Positions 1-9,791 of a DNA stretch of 64,000 bases are shown here, one piece after another. A program made the position numbers and the translations under genes. The stretch lies in contig JAHBXS010000003.1 of assembly GCA_019636375.1 (NCBI GenBank), forward strand, positions 186,001 through 250,000, written 5' to 3'. Positions within the stretch are counted from its first letter, which is position 1, and every line of letters begins with the position of its first letter. Origin of the DNA: Pirellulaceae bacterium. GTDB taxonomy: Bacteria > Planctomycetota > Planctomycetia > Pirellulales > Pirellulaceae. The notes beneath the pieces are model-generated. The model saw nothing but the letters and a program-made list of their open reading frames with translations. It ran no database searches and had not been told where the DNA came from.

Positions 1-711
1 CTCGTGTTTCGCCGCTCGAAAATCGTGTTTGTCATGAGCGAGGGGATGAAGCGGGTTTGGAGCAAGATGTACCCCGATGTTCGATTTGAGACTCTGGTGC
101 ATACCGAGAATCAATCGCCGTTGCAGCCCCGAACCTTTGCCAAAATCCCCGACGACTTCCGTGTTGCTGTTATGGGAAGCCTTAACGAATCCAACCTCGA
201 GGCCATGGGGCGATTGCGGCATATACTGGAGGCGTTTCCGCAAATGCAACTCTCGGTTTATTCAACTGCCAAACCGAGTGTTTTAAAAAATCTAGGACTT
301 GACGGGCCCCGAGTTAGACAGACATCCGCTGCCTACGATCAAATCGTCGCAGAACTTGGGGGGCATGATTTGCTGTTTCTTCCTCACGGCTTCATCGGAG
401 GATTCAAACCGATCGAATACGAAACAATATTTCCCACGCGTACGTTGCCCTACCTGCTTTCTGCCGTTCCGATAATCGCCCACTCTCCACCAGGTGCATT
501 CTTGACGGACTTCCTTCGAGAGAATCAAAGCGCGGTCGTGGTTGATACTCCAAGTGAAACAGCCCTCATCGCTGCCTTTCAAAACCTGAGGGATGATCCA
601 CGAGAGCAAGCGCGTCTCGTTAAGAACGGGTTAGTGGCGGCCCAGAAGTTTCAGGGGGAGCGTGTTGTCGATCATTGGTGCCAACAAGTAGACTCCACGG
701 AATCAAAATGA
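1..711 (+). CDS. Glycosyltransferase-like protein, 5' partial
   Basis: The frame is open from the first base of the window, so the gene begins outside it; the GTG at position 4 is probably internal. The visible 236 codons look like the C-terminal half of a GT-B glycosyltransferase: a beta-alpha segment (VAVMGSLNES), then a stretch with a Phe-Pro-Thr-Arg turn and PYLLSAVPIIAHSPPGAF, where family 4 enzymes bind the nucleotide part of the donor sugar. Its stop overlaps the ATG of the next gene (ATGA, 708-711), so the two are probably translationally coupled. Family 4 membership is an inference; the substrate cannot be read from the sequence. Probably cytoplasmic, in exopolysaccharide assembly. 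Confidence 0.7.
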   Translation, partial: LVFRRSKIVFVMSEGMKRVWSKMYPDVRFETLVHTENQSPLQPRTFAKIPDDFRVAVMGSLNESNLEAMGRLRHILEAFPQMQLSVYSTAKPSVLKNLGLDGPRVRQTSAAYDQIVAELGGHDLLFLPHGFIGGFKPIEYETIFPTRTLPYLLSAVPIIAHSPPGAFLTDFLRENQSAVVVDTPSETALIAAFQNLRDDPREQARLVKNGLVAAQKFQGERVVDHWCQQVDSTESK

Positions 712-2297
712 GCGATTCGATTAGCCAAAAACAAAATTTTGGTTTTGAATTTGGGACTGAGCTGGAGGCTTCAACCTCCCTGTTTCAACGCCCGCTTTAT
801 CGAGGCACCTCGGGGAATCTAGATTTTGATTTTGCTCATGCGGTGGAAAACGAGACTCACTTGACGTGGGATTTAGGGGCGATCATGTCGACCCTGTCGC
901 TGGGCTATGCCTTGGGGACCAGCACCCTGTTTAATGAAATTAAGCGTCGCCCATGGCTCAGTGAAGTTAAAGCGGATGGATCGTTTCGTGAACTCCCCAT
1001 TCCACCGCATGGACGTCGCTGGTACCCCGTACAAGAAATCGCCGCCCAACTGTTTCAGCGATTGCAGCAAGAAATCGAAGAGGTCGCGAAACCATACTCC
1101 CAAATTTATTTGCTTTTGTCGGGAGGATTGGACAGCCGAATTGTGGCGGGTGTGGTCAAGACGTTGTTGGATCAACAACGGTTACAAGCCGACGTGACGG
1201 CTGTGACTTGGGGGCAGGCCAATTCGCGAGATGTAGTTTTAGCTCAAGAAGTCGCCCAACAACTCGGTTTTAGGTGGCAACATGTCGTGTTGGGGGCCGA
1301 GCATGTCGCTGAAAATATCGAAGTCGGGGTCCGACTTCTTGGAGCCACCGTTTCTCCCATCAACCTCCATCGGATGAATTGGTTAGTCGAGAATTGTGAA
1401 TCGAATGCGTTGGTCTTAGCAGGAAGTTACGGTGATTCTGTTGGACGGAGTGAATATTCAAAAAGGACGGTTTTGGAATTAAGGCCGATGAGTCCTGTAA
1501 ATTCATGGGGACTGATTCGTGCGGACTTAAGCGGCGCGGCTCAACAGCGATGCCAGGAAGAAATCACAAACTTGTTTCAAAGGGCGGGAGACGTCCCGAA
1601 TTACGTTCGGTATGAACACCAGCAACAGGGCCATTACATGCGAGGCAAGATCGCTCAAACGATGAGTGTGATTAGCGTACGCTGCCCTGTTTACCAGGCG
1701 TTTACTGCGAGTCATGTCTACCAATACATGTGGTCGTTGCACCCTTCGATACGAACGGATGATGTCTATCGACATCTATTGAAGGACCTTGGACGGCAAT
1801 TGGTTAACATCCCTTGGGCTCGTACAAACGCCGCACTTGACCGAAGTCGCATTGATCGGACGATGATGTCGGCGAACTACCATGATTACTCGCGGTGGAC
1901 CCAGGAATTTTTGAAACAACAACTGGCCGAGCAGGGCTACGAGAACTATCTGTCGAGTTTTGAGGTTTTGAGTTTTTTAGACCAAAAACGGTTTCGAGAT
2001 TGGATTGGCATTTTGGCTGACCCTGATTTGAATATTCGTACCTCTGGCACGGCGGCTCAGGGCACTTATTTGTGGCTGGAGTCACTCAGGCGGTTTTCGG
2101 AACGCTTGGGACTTCGAATTCAGAAAATTCACTGCACGGATATTCCAAAAGCCCTACCGGCAAGGACTCGTTCTAGAACTCAAATCCGGCAGATTTTAAG
2201 CTCAATTCCTTTGATTCGGAACTTTTCCGGAAAGATACGCCGCACGTTTTTACGGCAAGTTTCGCGTTGGCGGTTTCCGATCGATCGCAACTCTTAA
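708..2297 (+). CDS. Asparagine-synthase-related amidotransferase
   Basis: A 529-residue protein with the PP-loop ATP-pyrophosphatase signature LLLSGGLDSRIVAG near residue 145, as in the synthetase domain of asparagine synthase. There is no N-terminal Met-Cys-Gly, so the glutaminase nucleophile is missing and the protein cannot be a normal glutamine-dependent AsnB. Such relatives occur in polysaccharide and natural-product clusters, where they may amidate carboxylates such as uronic acids; that role is inferred here. An in-frame TTG lies at 675, but the ATG at 708 overlaps the upstream stop in an ATGA and is preferred. A complete AsnB lies downstream at 5937. Confidence 0.8.
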   Translation: MSDSISQKQNFGFEFGTELEASTSLFQRPLYRGTSGNLDFDFAHAVENETHLTWDLGAIMSTLSLGYALGTSTLFNEIKRRPWLSEVKADGSFRELPIPPHGRRWYPVQEIAAQLFQRLQQEIEEVAKPYSQIYLLLSGGLDSRIVAGVVKTLLDQQRLQADVTAVTWGQANSRDVVLAQEVAQQLGFRWQHVVLGAEHVAENIEVGVRLLGATVSPINLHRMNWLVENCESNALVLAGSYGDSVGRSEYSKRTVLELRPMSPVNSWGLIRADLSGAAQQRCQEEITNLFQRAGDVPNYVRYEHQQQGHYMRGKIAQTMSVISVRCPVYQAFTASHVYQYMWSLHPSIRTDDVYRHLLKDLGRQLVNIPWARTNAALDRSRIDRTMMSANYHDYSRWTQEFLKQQLAEQGYENYLSSFEVLSFLDQKRFRDWIGILADPDLNIRTSGTAAQGTYLWLESLRRFSERLGLRIQKIHCTDIPKALPARTRSRTQIRQILSSIPLIRNFSGKIRRTFLRQVSRWRFPIDRNS

Positions 2298-2499
2298 CTT
2301 TGACCATTGACCCAAGTGACCCCCAGGCGTTATCGTTGAAGGGTAGTAGGCCAAACAGAAATTCCCAACACGTTTTGCATCACTTGATCAGCCAGGGTTA
2401 GGCTGGCCCCCCTGTCGCGGCTTCCTGAGCCGGTTGATCCAAGCGAAATCGGAAAATGACTGAAATTACGCGTGTTTAAGTATCTTTGAGCAACTCCAC

Positions 2500-3915
2500 A
2501 TGAGCAATTTGTCGAATCTAGGCTCTCATTCGGTCCCACTGAATGAAGGTGTCCCGACGGGATTTCCGCACACGCCGAACCCGCCCCCAACCTACGGCTA
2601 TCATCGTCAAGCCCAGAGACAAGTACGGGCCGCAAAGGTAGACGGGCTGATGCTTGGTGCCTTCATCATCCTCGGAGGGACCTGTCTCATGAACCTCAAC
2701 GGGATCACCGCCATGGCGTTTGAGACAAATCGGCTCATGTCGCTGGTGATCTTAGTTAGCGGTTTGTATTTGATTTACCGTACGTCTGGATTGTGGGCTC
2801 GCGCGTTGGGATCGGCAGGGGTATGGTTTATCGGTTTTCTCTTTACTTATCTGGCGATCGGATATGCAATTGAACAAGACAATCAGCAATTGATTAGCCA
2901 CCTGAATTCTATCTTTATCATTTTCGCTGGTGCGGTAACGGCCTATCATTTCGCCCAGCGTAACGCGACGTATAAATTGTTCACGATTTTGACGATTTTG
3001 GCAGTTTTGGGAGCATACACAGTCTACCTCAGTCCCTTTCTGGGTGATGTGTATGCCAAAATGCAAAAACTTGATCGCATGGCCAAGCAAGGTAGATGGA
3101 TGGGGTTCTTTGCCAATCCTAATGAAACGGGGATGGCGACTGTTCTTGCCTTTGCGTGCACGTTGACCATCTGGGTTTATCCGTCAAAGGTCACGCGACT
3201 CAAAAAATACCTGCCGCTAATTGTTGTGGGCTTGGCGATTGGTTCGGTTCTCTCCTTTTCGAGAAGCGCCATGATTACGTTTGCGTTCATTGGTGTCTTT
3301 GTGGCGATCTATTCGGCCGGCATGGGGTCCAGGGCCATTGGAACATTGCTTGCGGGATTTTTTGTATTCATTGCTGCTTACTGGTTTTTTACCTCGGGAT
3401 ACAAACAATACGAGTGGACTTCGCAGCAGGAAAAGCGAATCCAAAGTGTAGAACGCATGCTGACCCTGGGCGAGTTTAGCCAGAAGGATACCGGAGGTCG
3501 ATTTGAGGGAATCAAGGGCGGTTTGCATTACTGGAGCAAGAGCCCAATTTTCGGACACGGCTTAGGCATGTTGCATGCGATGCCCTACCAATATTTTGGT
3601 GGTCTGGGCTGTCATAACACCCATGTGATGGTGCTAGGTGAGGTGGGTATTTTGGGATTTTCAGTGTATTTCTTGGCCCTCGTCGCTTACTTGGTGTCGA
3701 CATTCAAAATCGAAAATTTACCGGTCCGAACATTTTGTTTACTATTCTTTTTCTCCGCGATGGCTACGGGAATGGTCGGGCATACGATGTTGGATGCTAG
3801 AAATTTCAATTTAGTTTTCGGCATTGCTTTCGGACTTCAAAGCTATTATCTGTCCTTTCAAAAGAGTCAACGAAAATTTTTGCAATTTCAAAAACATCGC
3901 CATGCTTTAAGTTAA
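2500..3915 (+). CDS. O-antigen ligase / Wzy-type polymerase family membrane protein
   Basis: A 471-residue multispanning membrane protein with about ten or more hydrophobic segments starting near residue 50. It carries Wzy_C/WaaL-type features: GFFANPNETGMA in the middle, a large polar loop with the KDTGGRFEGIKGGLHYW segment, and GHGLGMLHAMPYQYFGGLG followed by CHNTHVMVLGEVGILGF. Members polymerise or ligate lipid-linked oligosaccharides on the outer face of the inner membrane. The 202-bp gap upstream shows no clear Shine-Dalgarno sequence. Surrounded by glycosyltransferases on the same strand, it is the likely polymerase of this cluster. Polymerase versus ligase cannot be told from sequence. 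Confidence 0.85.
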   Translation: MSNLSNLGSHSVPLNEGVPTGFPHTPNPPPTYGYHRQAQRQVRAAKVDGLMLGAFIILGGTCLMNLNGITAMAFETNRLMSLVILVSGLYLIYRTSGLWARALGSAGVWFIGFLFTYLAIGYAIEQDNQQLISHLNSIFIIFAGAVTAYHFAQRNATYKLFTILTILAVLGAYTVYLSPFLGDVYAKMQKLDRMAKQGRWMGFFANPNETGMATVLAFACTLTIWVYPSKVTRLKKYLPLIVVGLAIGSVLSFSRSAMITFAFIGVFVAIYSAGMGSRAIGTLLAGFFVFIAAYWFFTSGYKQYEWTSQQEKRIQSVERMLTLGEFSQKDTGGRFEGIKGGLHYWSKSPIFGHGLGMLHAMPYQYFGGLGCHNTHVMVLGEVGILGFSVYFLALVAYLVSTFKIENLPVRTFCLLFFFSAMATGMVGHTMLDARNFNLVFGIAFGLQSYYLSFQKSQRKFLQFQKHRHALS

Positions 3916-3967
3916 ACTTTAAAATAAAAGGCTCGTTCCCCCTGGATCAGTCTTCTATATATTCTAG

Positions 3968-4810
3968 ATGAGAAACCCTATTCCAATACTTGCTTTTTGT
4001 CATCTCCGGAAAACGGGCGGGGTGGCTATCAATCAAATCTTGCGTCGAAGATTTGGCACACGGCATATGGACGCCATCGTCCGTTATCGACCCGGTACCA
4101 AGATCAACCAACCCTTCTATACTCGTCATGATTTGGACGTTGACCATCGGATTTACCCAAAATTAGAGTCTATTGCAGGACATTATCTTTGTCCCGCCCT
4201 TGACTACGGTCCACTCGGCGAGCGATTTCGTTGGATTACAATGTTGCGTGAACCCACGCGACGGTATGTATCCCACTTTGGCCAACACGTCGAAAAGATG
4301 GGGGTGCATTCCGACTTTCAGGCATGGATGAATATTGAGAAGCATCACAATGATCAGGTTAAAACTCTTGCAGGTTGTGAAGATCTTGATTTGGCAAAAA
4401 GTGTTTTGTCTCAAATGACGTTTGGTATCCTAGAAGAGTTTGACCTGTCCCTGTTGGTTTTTCGTGAATTGCTACCGGAATTTGGATTGAATGTAGACGT
4501 GCGGGAGCAAACTAACTCATCGAAAGGAATTGTCAATATTTCCTGTTTACTTAAAGATAATTCGGATCGTATTAACACTAACAACCAACTCGATATAGAA
4601 TTGTATCGCTATGCTAAAGAGTGCCTTTGGCCAAAACAGTTAGAAAGGGTTGACCTAGAGCGCCTTCAAAATGAATTATCGCAAAATCGACTAAGCTCTC
4701 CGAGTCTTCGGCAAAGGATAAGTTTGCTCAATAACCGATTGAAACGGAATTTGATATACAAGCCCTATGTAAAACTCTCCAATCTCAATTCGTCACGGAT
4801 AAACCATTGA
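3968..4810 (+). CDS. Sulfotransferase family protein
   Basis: A 280-residue protein with two PAPS-binding motifs of the carbohydrate sulfotransferase fold: HLRKTGG at residues 12-18 (5'-phosphosulfate loop, with the catalytic Lys) and RWITMLREPTRRYVSHF near residues 90-106 (3'-phosphate motif, Arg and Ser). It would transfer sulfate from PAPS to the glycan made by this cluster. The second half is richer in A+T and Asn codons than its neighbours, which may indicate separate ancestry. No Shine-Dalgarno sequence is visible before the ATG. The last bases overlap the TTG start of the next gene (TTGA, 4807-4810). Confidence 0.8.
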   Translation: MRNPIPILAFCHLRKTGGVAINQILRRRFGTRHMDAIVRYRPGTKINQPFYTRHDLDVDHRIYPKLESIAGHYLCPALDYGPLGERFRWITMLREPTRRYVSHFGQHVEKMGVHSDFQAWMNIEKHHNDQVKTLAGCEDLDLAKSVLSQMTFGILEEFDLSLLVFRELLPEFGLNVDVREQTNSSKGIVNISCLLKDNSDRINTNNQLDIELYRYAKECLWPKQLERVDLERLQNELSQNRLSSPSLRQRISLLNNRLKRNLIYKPYVKLSNLNSSRINH

Positions 4811-5937
4811 GAATCTGTTGCTTCATTGACAGCATGGGATCCGGCGGTGCCCAACGTCAGATGACTTGCCTGCTCGCGGCTTTGTCGAGCAAGGGGTATG
4901 ACGTTCAATTGCTACTTTACTATCGGCAATTCCAACACTTTTTGCCTGAAGTGCGTGCGGTTGGTGTCGAACCAATCTATGTTGATTCGAACACGAAATT
5001 AGGACGGATTTGGGCAGTGCGACGCACCATTCGTAAGTTGCAACCGGACTGCGTGATCTCCTATTTGAATTCCCCAAATATTCTCGCGGCACTTAGTTCT
5101 CCCGGTCTCCGCCGGATACCGGTAATCGTTTCGGAGCGAAGTCTCGATATTGATGGGGTGACAAAAGCAAACCGACTGCGTTTCAACATCTTCCGACTGG
5201 TTGATCAAGTCGTCGCCAATTCTGAATCGCAGGCTCAGTTTATTCGACAGTCGTTTCCGTTTCTTGCGAGACGAGTAACAACTATTCGAAATTGCGTCTT
5301 CTTGCCACAAATTCCAAGTGTTCGCAAATCGATCCACTCGCCTCGACGCATTGTCGTCGGAGCCAGTGTAAATCCGGCGAAAAACGTCTTGAGATTTATC
5401 CGGGGTGTCGCCGAGGCCAGCCAAGGTTTGCCACCTCAATCGTTCGTAGTCGACTGGTTCGGCAATAATTTTTTCCAAAATGGAAAACCGACGGCTGCAT
5501 CTGAATATTATCTCCAAGCCATTCAATTGGTCCAAAGTCTGAATTTACAAAACACCTTTTTTTTCCACTCAGCAGTGAATGATTTGCCAGATCGATTGGT
5601 AAACTATGACGCGGCGTGCCTCCCATCGATTTTCGAGGGGTGTCCGAATTTTATTTGCGAAGCCATGGCGGCAGGTTTACCGATCCTCTCCAGTCAAATA
5701 GGAGATATTCCAGAAATCACCGGTCAAACATCCGGCTGGCTGTTTGATCCAAACAATGAATCAGATATTGCAAATCAACTCATTCGATTTGTCCTTAGTG
5801 ACGCTGAAGAACTTCAGGAGATGGGGTACCACGCCAGAACTCGTGCCGTGGAGTTGTTTTCGCAAGAGGCTTTTTCAGACGCCTATGAGGCGATTATTCG
5901 CAAGGTCGTCATGAAAGAGGGGACACCGACCCAATAA
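4807..5937 (+). CDS. Glycosyltransferase, family 4 type
   Basis: A 376-residue GT-B fold protein. It starts MRICCFIDSMGSGGAQRQM, the Gly-rich N-terminal loop of GT4 enzymes that act in lipopolysaccharide and capsule synthesis. Near residue 275 it has PSIFEGCPNFICEAMAAG, the E-x7-E donor-binding motif. The TTG start overlaps the preceding stop; no other start in this frame preserves the N-terminal strand. The stop overlaps the next ATG by one base (TAATG), so the genes are tightly coupled. Donor and acceptor are unknown. A paralogue with a very similar N-terminus is at 13967-15121. Confidence 0.88.
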   Translation: MRICCFIDSMGSGGAQRQMTCLLAALSSKGYDVQLLLYYRQFQHFLPEVRAVGVEPIYVDSNTKLGRIWAVRRTIRKLQPDCVISYLNSPNILAALSSPGLRRIPVIVSERSLDIDGVTKANRLRFNIFRLVDQVVANSESQAQFIRQSFPFLARRVTTIRNCVFLPQIPSVRKSIHSPRRIVVGASVNPAKNVLRFIRGVAEASQGLPPQSFVVDWFGNNFFQNGKPTAASEYYLQAIQLVQSLNLQNTFFFHSAVNDLPDRLVNYDAACLPSIFEGCPNFICEAMAAGLPILSSQIGDIPEITGQTSGWLFDPNNESDIANQLIRFVLSDAEELQEMGYHARTRAVELFSQEAFSDAYEAIIRKVVMKEGTPTQ

Positions 5938-7832
5938 TGTGCGGCATTGTTGGCTATTTCCGGTTTCTGCTTGGGGAGAACCCGGAATTGAATTTGGAAG
6001 CGGCCACGTGCTCCCTGGCCCATCGCGGACCTGATGACCAGGGGATTTTTGTAGAGGACCAAGTAGGCCTAGGACATCGCCGCCTGAGCATCATCGACCT
6101 TTCGCCGTCCGGGCACCAACCAATGGCGTCGTTGGATGAACGCTTTGTGATTGTCTTTAACGGCGAGATTTACAACTACCGCGACTTGAAAAGCCAACTT
6201 GAGCAACTCGGCCATCGGTTTCGCAGTTCCTCTGACACAGAGGTCATCCTCGCGGGCTTTCAACAATGGGGACGCACGATCCTGGCGAAACTCAACGGCA
6301 TTTTCGCTTTGGCTTTATGGGATCGTCACGAAAAGCGGCTTCTCGTTGCCCGAGATCGCTTAGGGGTCAAACCCTTTTATTTCCATCGCGATGCATCTTG
6401 CTTTATTTTCGGCTCGGAAATCAAATCCCTACTTGCACTTCGCGATATTCCCCGCCAAGTCGACATTCAAGGGTTGCACGAATTTTTATATTTCGGCAAT
6501 TGTCTTGGCTCGACGACGCTATTTCGTGGCATCCAGCGTCTTGAGCCGGGGGCGTGGATGGAACTCGCAGGGGACGACACGGTTGCACAGGGGACTTTTT
6601 GGACCCATGAAGAAATCTCGCGTCTCGACGCCAGATCGATTTCCGAAGGTGAAGCCGCCGAACAAATTGCCAACCATTTGGATCGAGCGGTCCAAAGACA
6701 ACTGACCGCAGATGTACCTGTCGGAGTCTTTTTGAGCGGGGGGATCGATTCCTCGGCCATTACCGCACTTGCCGTTCGCCATTATCCAGGGAAGATCGCA
6801 ACCTTCTCTGCGGGCTTCGACTTCGATGGAGGGCACAACGAGTTGCCGGCGGCGCGAAAGATTGCGAGCCAGTTGGGTACAGATCACCACGAAATTATGA
6901 TCTACGGCGGAGACCTTCCTGATACGATCCGCACCTTGGTAAGGCATCATGATGAGCCCTTCAGCGACGCAGCCAATCTTCCCCTCTATCTAATGACTCG
7001 GCAGATTCGTGAGCAGTGTCGTGTGATCTTGCAAGGGGATGGTGGCGACGAGTTGTTTGGTGGCTACAACCGGTATCGACTACTACAACAACGGCAACGT
7101 TATCAGTTCGTCTTCTTCTTATTGAAAAGACTTCGATTCCTGGCCGGTTCGCAAACTCGCCGTAATCAAATCGATCGTTTTTCTGCGATCTTTTCAGAAA
7201 AAGACCCGGGGATTCGTTTGGGGAAGTTTCTTACTCTAGAGCAAACGGGGGTTCGCCGTCCGGAGTTAATGTTGTCGCCGGAGTGGATGCAAAAATTATC
7301 AACAACCAATCCGTTTCTACGTTACCAAAGGCTCGTCGACCGTTTTCGTTTTTTAGAGAACGACCCTGTTCAGGCTTTATTTTGGGTGGATTCCGCGATT
7401 ATCTTGCCGGATCAGTTTTTGGAGAAGGTCGATAAGAGCACGATGGCAAACGGAGTCGAAGTCCGTGTTCCTTTTCTCGATAACGATTTGGCTTCATTCG
7501 CCTTGTCGCTCCCCTCCCGTCTTAAGATCGGAAGTGGTGTTCAAAAAAAGCTGCTTAAGCTTGCATTGCGGGGAATTGTGCCTGATGAAGTTTTGAGCCG
7601 GCCTAAGAAAGGCTTTGGCGTGCCCTACAGTCGTTGGCTGCGTGGGCCTTTAAAAGAATTTATGCTGGACCTTTTTCGTAGTCACTTCAGCGGCGATGGA
7701 TCGCTGTTTTCGGGGACCGTTCTCGAGCGGAGAGTTGCCGAGCACGCCGCAGGGACGGATGATTGGGGTTTCGCATTGTGGAAGGCTCTAAATTTGGCCA
7801 TTTGGCTAGAAGAGTATCGGGTCTCTAATTAG
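5937..7832 (+). CDS. asnB: Asparagine synthase (glutamine-hydrolysing)
   Basis: A 631-residue protein starting MCGIVGY, so Cys2 is the nucleophile of the class II glutamine amidotransferase domain. Residues about 1-200 form the glutaminase (LAHRGPDDQG, FNGEIYN, SSSDTEV) and the rest is the ATP-dependent synthetase with FLSGGIDSS near residue 264 and LQGDGGDELFGGYNR further on. Length and motifs match the AsnB family. In this setting it may amidate a sugar carboxylate instead of free aspartate, as exopolysaccharide clusters often carry such paralogues; this is inference. The start overlaps the previous stop by one base. Confidence 0.9.
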   Translation: MCGIVGYFRFLLGENPELNLEAATCSLAHRGPDDQGIFVEDQVGLGHRRLSIIDLSPSGHQPMASLDERFVIVFNGEIYNYRDLKSQLEQLGHRFRSSSDTEVILAGFQQWGRTILAKLNGIFALALWDRHEKRLLVARDRLGVKPFYFHRDASCFIFGSEIKSLLALRDIPRQVDIQGLHEFLYFGNCLGSTTLFRGIQRLEPGAWMELAGDDTVAQGTFWTHEEISRLDARSISEGEAAEQIANHLDRAVQRQLTADVPVGVFLSGGIDSSAITALAVRHYPGKIATFSAGFDFDGGHNELPAARKIASQLGTDHHEIMIYGGDLPDTIRTLVRHHDEPFSDAANLPLYLMTRQIREQCRVILQGDGGDELFGGYNRYRLLQQRQRYQFVFFLLKRLRFLAGSQTRRNQIDRFSAIFSEKDPGIRLGKFLTLEQTGVRRPELMLSPEWMQKLSTTNPFLRYQRLVDRFRFLENDPVQALFWVDSAIILPDQFLEKVDKSTMANGVEVRVPFLDNDLASFALSLPSRLKIGSGVQKKLLKLALRGIVPDEVLSRPKKGFGVPYSRWLRGPLKEFMLDLFRSHFSGDGSLFSGTVLERRVAEHAAGTDDWGFALWKALNLAIWLEEYRVSN

Positions 7833-7892
7833 GTCGCAATTGAAAAAACATTTATTCTAGAAAATCATGAAAGTAATGTTAACGAAGCAAAT

Positions 7893-9053
7893 ATGAATCG
7901 AGAACTGCAATCCCCAAGTCTTCCCACCGTAGTTTTCGTCGGTGGGTTTTCACGGCCAGCGGATGGTACCGTGGGGGGACAGCTATTTGCCTGCACGTCG
8001 TTGCTGAATAGCCGACTCAAAGAAATGGTAGATTGGCATCTCATCGACAGCAGTCAACGCTCGTTACCGCCTCCCCCGATCTGGGTTCGCGGATGGGACG
8101 CATCAATGAGAGTTTTTAGGGCCGGTCGAGCTTTGACGCAAAAAAAGGCGAAATCCGGGCTCGTGTTTACATCATTTCGCACACTGAGTCTTCTGGAAAA
8201 AATGACTATCTGCGCTTGGGGAGGCTTGTGGCGAAAACGGATGGTCGTGGCCTATCGCAGCGAGATTCGCCCGCTGGGCAATGTCGACTGGCTGATGCGG
8301 CCGTTTCTCAAAACCTCACTGGCCTTGACGAGTCATGTGATCTGTCAAAGTCAACAGGCTGCCGACGCCTTTGCCCAGTTGTTCCCCAAACACCAACACA
8401 AAACGGTCGTTATCCCCAACTGGATCGACACCAGTGATTATCAAAACATCGCTCGCCAGAGACAGATGACCTTAATGGAAAACACCGCATCCAAACGGCC
8501 CCCGGTCTTTTTGTTTTTAGGCTGGCTGGAAAAAAACAAGGGTGTCCATGATTTATTGAATGCCACCAAGAGTTTAGTCGACTCGGGTCTTGACTTTCGC
8601 GTTAAAATCGGTGGGTCTGGCGGGCAACGCGAACCCCTGGAAAAAATGGCTCGCGATTTGAATCTCGTAAACCATGTCAAATTCTTGGGCTGGGTCACCG
8701 GCGAAGAAAAAAAGGCTGCAATGGCTACCGCGGATGTTATGGTATTGCCATCTTATAGCGAAGGGATGCCGAATTCGATTCTCGAGGGGATGGCGGCAGC
8801 CTTGCCGGTCATCGCCACCAGAGTTGGCGGCATCCCCAGCCTGGTCGTCGCCGGGGAAACCGGACAGTTGATTGGCGCCGGCCAACCTCAGGAACTGGCT
8901 GCAGCAATGCGCCACTTAATTGAGAATCCCGAAGAACGAATCCAAATGGGGTTTGCCGGTGCCACCAAAGCCGAACGAGATCACTCCGTTGAGCAAGCTT
9001 GGACGAAAGTTGCTGAGGTTCTTCTGCCCTCGCAGCATGTCTCTACTTCATAA
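7893..9053 (+). CDS. Glycosyltransferase, family 4 type
   Basis: A 386-residue GT-B protein: N-terminal VVFVGGFSRPADGTVGGQ (nucleotide-sugar binding fold), a central VVIPNWIDTSDY segment typical of GT4 enzymes, FLFLGWLEKNKGVHDLL at the start of the C-terminal Rossmann domain, and SYSEGMPNSILEGMAAALP, the E-x7-E donor site. Located 60 bases after asnB and 18 bases before a methyltransferase gene on the same strand, it probably belongs to the same transcript. Which sugar it transfers is not visible. Confidence 0.9.
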   Translation: MNRELQSPSLPTVVFVGGFSRPADGTVGGQLFACTSLLNSRLKEMVDWHLIDSSQRSLPPPPIWVRGWDASMRVFRAGRALTQKKAKSGLVFTSFRTLSLLEKMTICAWGGLWRKRMVVAYRSEIRPLGNVDWLMRPFLKTSLALTSHVICQSQQAADAFAQLFPKHQHKTVVIPNWIDTSDYQNIARQRQMTLMENTASKRPPVFLFLGWLEKNKGVHDLLNATKSLVDSGLDFRVKIGGSGGQREPLEKMARDLNLVNHVKFLGWVTGEEKKAAMATADVMVLPSYSEGMPNSILEGMAAALPVIATRVGGIPSLVVAGETGQLIGAGQPQELAAAMRHLIENPEERIQMGFAGATKAERDHSVEQAWTKVAEVLLPSQHVSTS

Positions 9054-9071
9054 CCCCGCGAATATCCGCCG

Positions 9072-9791
9072 ATGAAACTCTCCTTTTGGGACCGAAAACT
9101 CTATCCAAATCTCGAAGACCGAGATGCGGCGACGCTATTTATCAAAACGATAAAGGAAAAGGTGCTTCCCGACGCGACGGTTCTCGATGTGGGGGCCGGT
9201 GGAGGATTGCGAAGCCTGTATGATTTTCGCGGCAAATGCCATGAGATGATCGGTATTGATCTGGACCCCAAAGTCACCGAGAATCCTTTGCTTGATCGCG
9301 GTCTTCTCATGGACGGCAATTCGATTCCGCTCCCCGATCATTCGGTTGACTTCGCATTTTCGATTTACGTTCTCGAGCACGTTAGTGATCCGGAGGCGCT
9401 TTGTAATGAAATCAGCCGCGTCCTTAAGCCCGGGGGTGAGTTCTGGGCGATCACCCCAAATCGATACCATTATGTGGCTCTTGTCGCGGCGTTGACACCA
9501 ACTGCGTTCCATAAATGGTTCAACAAGACCCGTGGCCGCGCGGCAGACGACACGTTCGATACGTTCTATCGACTAAACTCCGCCCGCGCGTTGAAACGTC
9601 ATTTTGCCAGCGCTGGCATGGAAGTGATCGAAATAAAGACCATCGAAATTCGTCCCAACTATCTCCAGTTTTCGACGCCGCTGTTCCTGTTGGGGGCGGC
9701 GTACGAACGAGTCGTTAATTCTTCAGCAATTTTTTCAAAACTGCGAGTCAACTACATCGCGGGATTTCGAAAGGCTCATCGACCAGCATGA
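9072..9791 (+). CDS. SAM-dependent methyltransferase, class I
   Basis: A 239-residue protein with motif I VLDVGAGGG near residues 38-46, the acidic motif II Asp in IGIDLDPK, and a motif-III-like stretch DFAFSIYVLEHVSDPEALCNEI (Methyltransf_11 type), followed by RVLKPGGEFW. Likely methylates a sugar or precursor of the glycan. Its final bases overlap the start of the oxidoreductase gene by four bases (9788-9791, ATGA), implying translational coupling. Target atom and substrate are unknown. Confidence 0.85.
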   Translation: MKLSFWDRKLYPNLEDRDAATLFIKTIKEKVLPDATVLDVGAGGGLRSLYDFRGKCHEMIGIDLDPKVTENPLLDRGLLMDGNSIPLPDHSVDFAFSIYVLEHVSDPEALCNEISRVLKPGGEFWAITPNRYHYVALVAALTPTAFHKWFNKTRGRAADDTFDTFYRLNSARALKRHFASAGMEVIEIKTIEIRPNYLQFSTPLFLLGAAYERVVNSSAIFSKLRVNYIAGFRKAHRPA

